From Zygnema cylindricum (taxonomy: Eukaryota; Streptophyta; Zygnematophyceae; Zygnematales; Zygnemataceae), in contig JBBHKE010000364.1 in assembly GCA_037447655.1 (NCBI GenBank), forward strand, positions 1 through 27,928: DNA of 27,928 nt, in the 5' to 3' direction. The position numbers were made by a program, and so were the translations under genes. This document shows, piece by piece, positions 19,116 to 27,178 of this stretch. A model generated the notes under the pieces. It was not told the origin of the DNA. It saw only the letters and a list, made by a program, of their open reading frames with translations, and did no database searches. Position 1 is the stretch's first letter; the number at the start of each line of letters is the position of its first letter.

Positions 19116-19733
19116 CTAATGGGCAGCTTGTTTTTCCTGTATCCTTTTGCTGCTCCTCCTTCCTCCCTCAAACTCCGAAGCTAGAATGGATGGAAGTCTT
19201 GGATTTCTTCTCACTGTCTCATCGGCTCCCCTGTCCATGAAAGCCGTATCTTGTCCCGCTTCTTCTATCTCCTCGAAGTCCATAGGAGTATGTGAGGTTT
19301 CCGGTGAGTCTCCTGTATCTTCGATCTCCCCTGAATCTGTAATCACGGTTTCACTCATGTCCCTTTCGGGAACGACCAAATTCTCATCACTTTCGGACTC
19401 AAATCTGATCCTTATCTTCTTTGTATATTTGAAGGGGTCAAATGACTTACCTTCATCCATGACAACTAAGTGTTTGACCAGAATGATATCTTTCTTTGCT
19501 AAGTCATAGACTCTATATCCCTTAACATCCTCATCATATCCCACAAAGTATCCAGGTTTTCCCTTAGCATCTAGTTTCCAGTTTTTCCTATCCGTGTCAA
19601 GACTGTAAACTTGGCTACCAAATACTTTAAGGTGTGAGATATCTGGTTTCCTTCCAACCCATCTCTCATAAGGTGTCACTCCCTTTACAGCTGAGGTATG
19701 GACTCTATTCTTAATGTAGTTGGCACAGTTCAT
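19116..19733 (-). CDS. E4 integrase C-terminus to RT linker block
   Basis: This 205-codon block follows the 2-base deletion near 19735. It reads MNCANYIKNRVHTS, PYERWVGRKPDISHLKVFGS (the integrase C-terminal copia motif), GKPGYFVGYDEDVKGYRVYD, then a variable acidic linker ending RIQEKQAAH before a TAG. In E3 and E2 the matching parts are at 14169-14788 and 6586-7411. It is part of the polyprotein and not an independent gene. Confidence 0.78.
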   Translation of the reverse strand: MNCANYIKNRVHTSAVKGVTPYERWVGRKPDISHLKVFGSQVYSLDTDRKNWKLDAKGKPGYFVGYDEDVKGYRVYDLAKKDIILVKHLVVMDEGKSFDPFKYTKKIRIRFESESDENLVVPERDMSETVITDSGEIEDTGDSPETSHTPMDFEEIEEAGQDTAFMDRGADETVRRNPRLPSILASEFEGGRRSSKRIQEKQAAH

Positions 19734-19893
19734 TTGCTGCCCAAAATCTCTTTCCTATTTTCTTGTCGGCCAACATACTGCATGCACTATCTCCTATTGT
19801 TCGATTCAACCTCTCAGCTACCCCATTTTGTTCCGGGTTATATGGTACAGTTTTCTGGTGGTGTACTCCCTCATCTCTCAGATATTCCTCAAA

Positions 19894-21606
19894 CTAGTTA
19901 GAGGTATATTCCCCCCCATTATTACTCCTTATCCTCTTAATGGGGGTTTCATGCAACTTCTCACTCCAAGCTTTATATTCTTTGAAGTAAGTTGATGCTT
20001 GAGACTTTGTTTTTAGAAAGTAGACTCTAGAGTATCTAGACCAGTCATCAGTTATTGTCATCATGAACCTCTTTCCTCCAACCGAAGGTACTTTTGCAGG
20101 TCCCCAAATATCTGTGTGGACCAAATCTAACACTTTCTCACCTCTATATGTGGCGGCTTTGGGAAAGGGAAGTCTGTGAGCCTTACTTTGAGCACAACCA
20201 CTACAATCATCCATCATTTCATTATCCTCAAACTGAATGCCATCTACTACCCCAAGCTTTTTCATTTCCCTCAACCTATCAAAATGCACATGCCCCAACC
20301 GCTTATGCCAAATCATCACCTTAGGAACACCAACATTATAAGCATTCTTCTTTTCATTACTCAGGTTAAGCCTAAACATTCCTTGGCTACCCTTATCTGA
20401 TGTGAAGTAAACTTCATTCCCATACTTAGCTGTAAAGACTCCCTTTCTGGTGAAAGTATCAAACTCTTTGTCATCTAATACAGACGTAGAGACAAGATTT
20501 GTACTCAGCTGAGGAATGTAAAGTACATCTGAGAATGTAAGTATAGAATTCTTACCCTCCACTAAGACTTTCAGATCTACTGATCCCACTAGATCTGTAG
20601 TAACCACTTTCCCATCCCCATACTCTATCTCTATAGTAGGAATCTTTCTTAGCTTAGTGAAGAGTTCTTTATCACGACACATATGCATGGATGCACCTGA
20701 GTCGATGATCCATCCTTCCTGTGGAGCTTCCCGAATTGCTCCAAGGGCACACTTCTGCCTCCGAGGGATCTCCTTCTCCTCCAGACTCTCGTCAACAAGA
20801 AGCTCCCCATCCTCCTCAGAGGACTCATCCTCGGTTTCTCTTGACACTTTTGTAACCACAAGTGCCTTTTTCTTCCCTCCGGAAGAACCTCCTCCACTGT
20901 TCTCTTGAAGCCTCAGCTCTGATAGCTTGACACAATCTGCAATAAAGTGTCCCGGCTTTTTGCAATAATGACAAAGACCCTTTGGGGGCCTCTGTCCCCC
21001 AGAATGATCTCTTTCCCCTCTATAAGGTTTCTTCGGGTCCTTCCCCCATCGGTCCCCTCCTGCTGCTGGAGCTTGAATGCTCTTTCCTCCTCTCCTAATC
21101 TCCATTGTGTTTTCCTGCACAAGTATCATCGTGACTACTGTGTTCCATTTCCATGAACTATCAGGCATTCCCTGTACTCGGTACACTATGTTTTCGAACT
21201 CATCTGGTAATTTCATGGTAAGGGTGTTAACTTTCATTTTCATTGTACGTGTCCACCCGGCACTTTCCATTTCCATATACAAACATGAAAGATCATTACA
21301 ATAATCTAACATCTTTCCTCCTTTGTAAGTGTAACTCAATAGCTTTTGCTCAGCCAACTGGAGCTCCTCAATAGTTCCATCTCTATAAATCTCCACTAAA
21401 CTCTCCCACAACTCCTCGGCCTTGTAAATGTGAAGATGAGGAGTGGCCAAACCTTGAGTGAGGTGCCTCAGAATGAAGTTCTTGGCAGCCATGTTTACAT
21501 CCTCCCACATTTGAGTATCGTTCTCCACGGTCTTCACGGTCGCCGCTCCCGATACTGTGGCAATAGGAGTGAGGGGTGTCTCCTTCCCTTTCACCTTTTC
21601 GGACAC
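19894..21606 (-). CDS. E4 gag-protease-integrase block (open for 570 codons)
   Basis: This is the longest open stretch of E4. It follows in frame after the TGA at 21669, so it has no natural start codon (the first in-frame candidate is GTG). From N to C it has FILRHLTQGL of the gag domain, an intact zinc knuckle CHYCKKPGHFIADC (about residues 212-225), a basic/acidic linker, the protease motif WIIDSGASMHMC (about 304-315), the HHCC-type GAG-pre-integrase (WHKRLGHVHF then CSGCAQSK), and the integrase core with HTDIWGP and TDDWSRYSRVYF. The second catalytic Asp, expected in SDNGGEY, is Asn (SNNGGEY). The frame ends at TAG before the third catalytic residue. Confidence 0.85.
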   Translation of the reverse strand: MSEKVKGKETPLTPIATVSGAATVKTVENDTQMWEDVNMAAKNFILRHLTQGLATPHLHIYKAEELWESLVEIYRDGTIEELQLAEQKLLSYTYKGGKMLDYCNDLSCLYMEMESAGWTRTMKMKVNTLTMKLPDEFENIVYRVQGMPDSSWKWNTVVTMILVQENTMEIRRGGKSIQAPAAGGDRWGKDPKKPYRGERDHSGGQRPPKGLCHYCKKPGHFIADCVKLSELRLQENSGGGSSGGKKKALVVTKVSRETEDESSEEDGELLVDESLEEKEIPRRQKCALGAIREAPQEGWIIDSGASMHMCRDKELFTKLRKIPTIEIEYGDGKVVTTDLVGSVDLKVLVEGKNSILTFSDVLYIPQLSTNLVSTSVLDDKEFDTFTRKGVFTAKYGNEVYFTSDKGSQGMFRLNLSNEKKNAYNVGVPKVMIWHKRLGHVHFDRLREMKKLGVVDGIQFEDNEMMDDCSGCAQSKAHRLPFPKAATYRGEKVLDLVHTDIWGPAKVPSVGGKRFMMTITDDWSRYSRVYFLKTKSQASTYFKEYKAWSEKLHETPIKRIRSNNGGEYTSN

Positions 21607-21811
21607 ACTACTGTCCCCATCATCTGCCTCCTCCGCTGAGGCAGCCGTTGTTGCAGAAAACCTTACTCACCCAAATCCTGGTGGAGTTCCCGAAGGTGGA
21701 CGTTTCACTTGTCCATTGACGATACCCCAGTATCGTTTTTCACACAAAGCTCCCATCATCATGGCTTCCCAATAGATGAACCCAGATCCATTGAAGGTGG
21801 GCACCCTAGAG

Positions 21812-21826
21812 GGTGGGCCCATAACC
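21812..21826 (-). promoter_or_regulatory. E4 primer-binding site overlapping the gag start codon
   Basis: The minus strand reads GGTTATGGGCCCACC, directly after the 5' LTR end TTGCA. It is identical to the E1 and E3 sites. The start ATG is at 21822-21820. Confidence 0.82.
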
Positions 21827-22873
21827 TGCAATTCTGTGTCCTCCATTGGACTACAGAATACAGGAAGCCTCTAGATAGTATTTAACTAACCCACTTTAAG
21901 CCACGACCACTTCTGCCCAAGAAGGCAAACTGACAATTTGACTGCACCCCTGTGCAGCCTGGACTCCCGTGAGTCCGTAGCAAAAAGAATCACTGAAAAT
22001 GGCCAACCAGCCGATAAGTTATAGGGTGGCAAAGATGCCAATTTATACAAACTCTCAGAGAGAGAGGACTATCTACCTAAATTTTCTTAGGTCCTAGTTT
22101 TTCCTAATTCCCTCTCACAACTCCTATCTACTGCCTGTACGAACCAATCACAAAACTGTATAGTACTAGAAAGTACTACTGCCGATGTACTTTCTGTACG
22201 GCCTCTGTACGACAAGGCCATTAAGTGGACGCGTGTCCACTTTTCACTCGTCCGTACGTTCCTCGGAATTCCCGCGACCGAATGATGTCTTCCCACGTGG
22301 CGCCGGGTCATGCCACGTCACTAAATGCCAAAGTGACCACTCCGGGATTTCGGCGATGATGTGCGCCGTTGGATTTTATGCGAAACTCAATCTTGGCCGT
22401 AATAAATACTTGTGCGACATTTGTTCCGATGTAGAAATAAAATGCGTGGTATCTGTTTTGATTTACCGTCGTACGACGTTCTTTATATAACTGAATCTAT
22501 GTACGCCGTAAACAGTTCTAGTTAAATGAATTTTATCCACTTAAACTAAATATATATCTATCACATACCATAGCACTTAGCATTGGTCCTAGTCTATTAG
22601 GATAAAGCTGACCGCTACCGGTCAACTTTACGAACCGCAGGTACCGGGATCAAATCTGTGGTCCGTCAAGTATATTTTTAGTAACCTACTAAAAATAGTT
22701 GTCTGTTGAACTAAGGCAGCCATGGATCAACCTCTCTCTCTTTCCTTCAGTGACTACAACAAGTATGGGGGCTAGAGAGCGGAGGTGGAGGCAGGTTGTC
22801 CGTCCTTTTCTTTTCCTTTTATAAAATCACATTTAAACCTAGAAAATACTCTAGAAATATATAAATTTCAACA
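21827..22873 (-). repeat. E4 5' LTR (1047 bp)
   Basis: On the minus strand it starts TGTTGAAATT at 22873 and ends ...GAATTGCA at 21827. It includes a tRNA-like module on the LTR strand (about 22721-22646), a perfect 10-bp hairpin ATTTTTAGTA/TACTAAAAAT (22674-22696), G-box CCACGTGG (22293-22300), GTAC cores (about 22161-22210), CCAAT (22144-22148), TATAAAT (22047-22041) and the paired R/U5 hairpins (21976-21961 and 21957-21942). The segment about 22450-22640 does not match the 3' LTR. Confidence 0.9.
22646..22721 (-). other. tRNA-like module in the E4 5' LTR
   Basis: On the minus strand an A-box-like GGCTGCCTTAGTTCAACAGA precedes a degenerate B box GATTTGATCCC (complement of 22646-22656). The same pair is kept in the E4 3' LTR near 17257-17335. 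It occupies the same part of U3 as in E1-E3 but points in the LTR direction, unlike the others. It is weaker than the E3 module. Confidence 0.35.
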
Positions 22874-22878
22874 AAAAT
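22874..22878 (+). repeat. E4 target-site duplication, right copy (AAAAT)
   Basis: AAAAT follows the E4 end TTTCAACA and precedes AAGGAGAG of E3. It matches 16400-16404. Confidence 0.85.
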
Positions 22879-22886
22879 AAGGAGAG
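22879..22886 (+). promoter_or_regulatory. E3 polypurine tract, separated from its gene by E4
   Basis: AAGGAGAG directly abuts the E3 3' LTR start TGTTGAAATC. It would stand five bases after the stop codon if E4 were removed. Confidence 0.75.
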
Positions 22887-23879
22887 TGTTGAAATCACTA
22901 ATTTAGGGAAGGTATTTTCAAGGTCTTAATTAGATAAAATAACTAAAAGAAAAAGCACAGGCAGCTTGCCTCCACCTTCACTCTCTAGCCCCCATACTTT
23001 TAGTCACAGAAGAAGAGAGAGGGCGGTGGAGCCATGGTTACCTCAGCTCCATAGGCAGGACTAAAGAGTGACCTAAGTCACTCTCAACAAAAATATTGAG
23101 TCCGGTAACACTCGAACCTCCGACCTGCAGAGCGAGGCGTAGCTGTCAGTTCTTACGAGTCTATCGTAGTTGTCCGTTAGGATACATAGTGTTCGATAGC
23201 TATTTAAACATTAGCAAAATCATTAATTCGTTCTACAAAATAATAATAAAGACATAGAAACTAGTTGAGTTTCAGTGCATACCAAACAAATGTACCGGAC
23301 ATTTGTTATTTTGGAAGGGGAACATTAAAAGTCGGTTTAGATCCGACGGTCCGCATCATCGCCGCGATCCCAGAATAGCCGCCTTGGTGGTTTTTGGACG
23401 TGACATGGCCTGTCGACACGTGGCAAGATATTATTGGGAAGCGGGAATCCCAAGGAGCGCAGGACAAGTCTAGAGGAGACAGACGTCCACTCCATGGCCA
23501 TGTCGTACACATGCCGTACAGAAAGTACATTGGCCCTAATACCTTTCTATACTATACACTCTTCTGATTGGTTCATACATCAGTAGATAGGGGTTGTGAG
23601 AAGGGTTTAGGACTTAGAGGATTGAGGAGGTAGCCGCCTCTCTCCCAACAAGCTTGTATAAATATTGACATCTTCGCCACTTGATAATTAATTGCCTGGT
23701 TGGGCATTTTCAGTGATTCTTTTATCTGTGGACTCAAAGGAGTCCAAACTGCACAGAGGTGCAGTTAGATTAAGTATTAGTCTGCTTGGGTGGCATTGAT
23801 CCAAGTTGAAAGAGGGCTAGCCAAAATATATCTAGAGGCTTCCTGAATTCAGTGATCCAATGGGGGACACAGAATTGCA
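22887..23879 (+). repeat. E3 3' LTR (993 bp)
   Basis: It runs TGTTGAAATC... to ...CACAGAATTGCA and aligns along its length with the E3 5' LTR, with scattered differences. It contains a degraded antisense tRNA-like module (near 23107-23160), G-box CACGTGGC (23417-23424), GTAC cluster (about 23505-23530), ATTGG (about 23567), TATAAAT (23657-23663), and hairpins at 23730-23745 and 23749-23764. Confidence 0.88.
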
Positions 23880-23886
23880 TGTTCAT

Positions 23887-23990
23887 CATTAGCAGAGAAA
23901 GAATCATTCAGCACGCCACCGGTAACAACTTAGCCATTAGACGAAGTGTAGATGAGACTCTCCGAACTCCTCTGGTATACCTTTTCTGAG
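23887..23990 (+). pseudogene. probable continuation of the coding sequence broken by E3
   Basis: Beyond E3 and a 7-base filler (23880-23886) comes CATTAGCAGAGAAAGAATC. Its first five bases equal the left flank of E3 (CATTA, 11064-11068). Reading from the left flank through one CATTA keeps the frame and gives [19 protein letters not shown] and a little more, up to TGA near 23989. A GTATACC within the last codons and TTTTGCCAG near 24066 could be intron borders instead. The protein is unrecognised. Confidence 0.35.
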
Positions 23991-25169
23991 TTTATTTCTT
24001 GTACTTCGACTGTTTTTCTTGTTTTTATGCCTGATTTATGTCTACATTTTACTGCATATTTTGCCAGGGTATGTCAGACAGCTTTTGGGAGTAAGGTTTT
24101 CTCGGATTATTTAGGATTTTTTAGTATTCAGTTGGTTTTATGAGGATTTGTTTAGGGTTCCTTAAGAAGTTTCTAGGGTTTGAAAGTAGTTTGTGAAAAC
24201 TGGTTGTACCCTGCATGCATCTGCCTATTCGCTCACCTCATGTAACTATATTTAAAATCACCTCGCAAGGTGGTTTTATAAAAAGTTTGAAGATGAGCTG
24301 AAGGGACGTGAAATTGGGTCGAAACACGCTAGACGACAAACTACATTGCGGTAGACAAAAAATTGTAGTACGTATAAAGTTTTAAGAAAACGCAACTTGT
24401 ACAGTGGTAATTCCATTTTTTTGGTACGGCTGCGGATTTTCATGTTTTTTTCTAAGTTATAGAGTAAAATGACAAAAAATAACTTTAACTTCAGCACATG
24501 CGAAAGTACCCAAAGGTACGAATTTTAAAAATTCCGAAATCATTTGATGCGCACTGTATGTAGTAATCGTTAGTTTATTCCGTGGGTGTTATGCGCATAG
24601 GACATCTATGCCTATGGGGCTCCAAAACCTCGCAAGATCTAGTACAGTATTGTAGTGTATAGTACAGTACAATACTATAACAAATCAAGCATTTGTGCCT
24701 CCGTTTCGACGTCGACAAAAACGTGAAAATTTTTTGATATGTCTCTAGCTTCCAAACGTACGGTAGAAGGTAGCAGATGCGTTTCATTGGTCTAGAAAAT
24801 ATAAAGAAATGTAATGTTTCAGCAGTAGTTTATTTCTCGGCAGGCCTAATGGGACGACTTGACGCAAATTACTTCAAAGCTTGAATTGAAAACGTTAAAA
24901 AATAATGATTTTTTACAAGCTTGACGATAGAAGGAACATATGTACCTCAAAATTGACGCACCAATTAAATGTTGTGAAACTGCATACGAGGACATGATTG
25001 ATTTCTGAAAAGTTGCATGACGGTGGTCGTCCATTAGAGGAAAAGTGGGGTTTTTTACTGGAAGCCGTACGATACTATACAAATTCGTACCGTTTTATTT
25101 ATGTTGTCAGACGAAACATGCTTACCGCATGGCTGTCGAGATGCTCCAATACTATAGTCTCGACCTTGG
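23991..25169. other. AT-rich non-coding interval
   Basis: I see no gene. It holds a strong hairpin (24254-24277), a GTAC/TATA-type palindromic patch near 24645-24682 and A/T runs. Short open frames on both strands overlap and lack recognisable domains. Confidence 0.5.
24254..24277. repeat. 10-bp stem hairpin
   Basis: AAAATCACCT and AGGTGGTTTT pair with one G-T wobble around CGCA. A T/A pair extends the stem. It could form in RNA from either strand. Its role is unknown. Confidence 0.55.
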
Positions 25170-25466
25170 GTGTTTCACTTTTTTATATTCGCGAAGCAAT
25201 CACGCATATCGTCCAGTGTGAACGGAGGAGAGTTTCTTCATATTGGTCGTGTACCATTGGTACACGTGAAGAAGAAAATAAATATCCAACTCGAAAAGGC
25301 GATTACAGGCCTACACGTCGTGGAGGGGATGTGCCTCATGCCCGGCTGGATGCAGGTCAACCGAAAGAATCCTCGCACGCTTCGTCTCACAACCACAGAC
25401 CTTGAAAGTTTGCTGCGTCTTTTTGCCGTTCCGTTTCAAAATGTTGATTTCAACTTTCAAAATTAA
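25170..25466 (+). CDS. hypothetical open frame or exon, unrecognised
   Basis: This frame of about 98 codons begins at a GTG, so the true start (or a splice acceptor, for instance TCGTCCAG before 25219) is unknown. From about 25219 the sequence looks more like coding DNA, with less A/T at third positions. It includes GEFLHIGRVPLVHV, MCLMPGWMQVNRKNPRTLRL and TTTDLESLLRLFAVPFQ before a TAA. No domain, signal peptide or membrane segment is recognised. It ends 73 bp before a MITE. It may be the last exon of a host or element gene, or chance. Confidence 0.25.
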   Translation: MFHFFIFAKQSRISSSVNGGEFLHIGRVPLVHVKKKINIQLEKAITGLHVVEGMCLMPGWMQVNRKNPRTLRLTTTDLESLLRLFAVPFQNVDFNFQN

Positions 25467-25546
25467 AATCTAGCCGCAACCTTTTCGGACGAATCATTGG
25501 TTACCTCCGCTGGTACAGATACTACGTTCAGATTTTCTGTTTGAAG

Positions 25547-25852
25547 CATAGTTTAAAAGTAGGTGAAAGTAGGCCCATACGATATGCCTTTTGTATGGAA
25601 AACATACAATATGACCTTAAGACCCATATTGTATTCGGACCTACTCGGACCAATTAAAACAGTCAGACCAAAAATTGGACCAATTAAAACATTCGGACCA
25701 AAAAAAAATATTTACACCGTCAAATTCTGACAATCGGACGGTCGCTGATCAAATTAGCGATCTAAGATGATCACATGAAAAGCCCATAACACAACTTACG
25801 ATAAAGGCGCCGACCAAAGGCATACGATAAAAACTCCTACTTTTGAACTATG
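25547..25852 (+). mobile_element. MITE X1 (306 bp), hAT-like
   Basis: Terminal inverted repeats CATAGTTTAAAAGTAGG and its partner (reverse complement CATAGTTCAAAAGTAGG) are flanked by GTTTGAAG (25539-25546) and GTTTGAAT (25853-25860), an 8-bp duplication with one mismatch. There is no coding frame. A direct repeat GGACCAATTAAAAC occurs twice (near 25647 and 25677). The 8-bp duplication and CA terminus suggest a non-autonomous hAT-superfamily element. Confidence 0.75.
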
Positions 25853-25860
25853 GTTTGAAT

Positions 25861-26010
25861 AATATTTACAGATTTTCAAAATCTGGACGCTAACCTACGT
25901 GGGGCCAATCATATTTGCGTAACGTTGTTTACTCGCCCCACACAATGGAACGCCGTGTCGGTAAACGCTACAAATAAACGTCTCCGCATGTTTACTGGGA
26001 CCGCCTAATG
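25861..26010. other. unique spacer between MITEs X1 and X2
   Basis: This 150-bp stretch separates the target duplications of the two MITEs and is less A/T-rich. I see nothing identifiable in it. Confidence 0.4.
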
Positions 26011-26018
26011 GAATAGAG

Positions 26019-27170
26019 TACAGTTCAAAAGTAGGCGTTTTTATGCTAGGCCTTTCGTAGGCGCATTTATCGTAAGTTGTGTTATGGGCTTTTCATGTGA
26101 TCTTATTAGATCGCTACTTTGATCAGCGACCTGTAGGATCGTCAAAATTTGACCATAGTCCTATTGTAAGTTGTGCCATAGGCTTTTCATGTGATGTTCT
26201 TGATCTCTACTTTGATCAGCGACGTTGTGATTATCCAAATCTGACGATTTAAATAAAAAATAACTCAAAACTCACAAAAAAAAAAATTGTCCGAATGTTT
26301 TTCAAATTTTAGACATGACTTTTAATCCTCTATCAATCGACGTGCACCTCAACCTTGTTACTATTTTTTTCATTTTGGGACCAATACAATATGGGTCTTA
26401 AAGTCATATTGTATGTTTTGCATAGTTGTTCACCGCGTTTAGTGCGAACGATTTAATCGCAACGAATTATACGTAACAAACACATTCAACCTTTTGAAAA
26501 AATCGTAAAAATTGTTAATGAATTTTTGTCCGTACTATTCCGTACATGTAAACAAAAATGAATTTTAAATAATACCGCAGTTTGTAAGTTTTTCGTTACA
26601 AGTGTGAAATAGGCTAAAGTGAAATAGCGTAGAGTCAGGCTCAAATCTCGGCCAACGCAATATTTTTGTCAAAGTTCGTCTGTCTGATATTATGTGACAG
26701 GCAGATTCTTGGCAGATTTTCAACATTCCATGGAGGCTTCTTTCATAAATAATTGAAAAAGACGTTCGTACATTTTTCAAACCTATCGCGCGCAAATAGT
26801 GTGACATTTCAAACGTCTATTGTCGAAAATGTCCGTACATTTTTAAAAAGTAATGTATATGTTCCATATATTTCGTGTTCAGTTTAACGGACAGAAAATA
26901 CCAATAACTGCGACGTGTGTTTTCGTTAAATTCCGTACATTACCGTAAAAAACCGTACAATTTATGCTAAACTCTGTACCTTTTACATAGATTCTCCGTT
27001 CAGTTTACTGGACAGAAAGTACATCGCGTTTTTTTTCGATTTATTCAAAAGTCACGAATTATACGTTTTAATCGAAAAAAAGGAAAAAATCGCGCGATTT
27101 GAACAACTATGATATTTTGCGTACAATAGGCATATTGTATGGGCCTACTTTCACCTACTTTTGAACTATA
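26019..27170 (-). mobile_element. MITE X2 (1152 bp including nested X3), same family as X1
   Basis: Terminal repeats TACAGTTCAAAAGTAGG and (reverse complement) TATAGTTCAAAAGTAGG are flanked by a perfect 8-bp duplication GAATAGAG (26011-26018 and 27171-27178). It is homologous to X1 in inverted orientation. Two things make it longer: an internal ~94-bp tandem duplication (26071-26164 and 26165 to about 26250) and insertion of X3 within its right-hand end. Without X3 it would be about 450 bp. Confidence 0.8.
26421..27111. mobile_element. MITE X3 (691 bp), nested in X2
   Basis: Ends CATAGTTGTTCA and TGAACAACTATG are inverted repeats, extended by a second matching stretch near ACGAATTATACGT. Flanks are ATGTTTTG (26413-26420) and ATATTTTG (27112-27119), an 8-bp duplication with one mismatch. 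Removing X3 makes the X2 end match the X1 end base for base over the junction. It contains several CCGTACA words and a direct repeat GTTCAGTTTAMYGGACAGAAA (26878 and 26999). No coding frame is credible. Confidence 0.75.
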
Positions 27171-27178
27171 GAATAGAG

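Larger units (their letters stand above)
17499..21822 (-). pseudogene. E4 gag-pol polyprotein gene with three stops and one frameshift
   Basis: The frame starts at the ATG (21822-21820) within the primer-binding site with MGPPSRVPTFNG, and is about 1440 codons long, usual for copia. Order: gag (UBN2-like), CX2CX4HX4C knuckle, protease, GAG-pre-integrase, integrase, RT, RNase H. Breaks seen: TGA at 21669-21667 (GGA in E1, so a Gly-to-stop change), TAG at 19896-19894 just after the GGEYTSN motif, a 2-base deletion near 19735, and TAG at 19118-19116. The frame is the same before and after the last stop. With these lesions and an altered integrase residue, it would need helper proteins from other copies to move. 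Confidence 0.9.
16405..22873 (-). mobile_element. E4: complete Ty1/copia retrotransposon nested in E3
   Basis: On the minus strand the order is 5' LTR (22873-21827), primer-binding site (21826-21812), gag-pol (21822-17499), polypurine tract (17493-17486) and 3' LTR (17485-16405). It is 6469 bp with both LTRs and a perfect AAAAT duplication. It landed in E3 directly after that element's stop codon and before its polypurine tract, in opposite orientation. Its coding frame has few lesions, so it is the youngest complete copy. The two LTRs are nearly identical except for a ~200-bp block in U3 that is entirely different. Confidence 0.93.
11069..23879 (+). mobile_element. E3: Ty1/copia retrotransposon split by E4
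   Basis: The parts are 5' LTR (11069-12065), primer-binding site (12066-12080), decayed gag-pol (12070-16399), then insertion E4 with its target duplication, then the polypurine tract (22879-22886) and 3' LTR (22887-23879). Removing E4 and one AAAAT copy restores the expected spacing of stop codon, polypurine tract and LTR. The E3 LTRs differ at roughly one base in ten by eye, in line with it being older than E4. The left flank is CATTA (11064-11068). The same pentamer lies at 23887-23891, seven bases beyond the LTR end. Confidence 0.88.

Noticed and set aside
17572-21775. Plus-strand open frames across E4
   Set aside because: All are antisense shadows of the E4 gag-pol frame.
24645-24682. 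AGTATTGTA/TACAATACT palindromic patch as a regulatory site
   Set aside because: It is a short inverted repeat in GTAC- and TA-rich DNA that has many such words; chance is enough.
24998-25405. 135-codon plus-strand frame
   Set aside because: It overlaps the frame at 25170-25466, which looks more coding-like, and shows no recognisable domain; at most one can be real.
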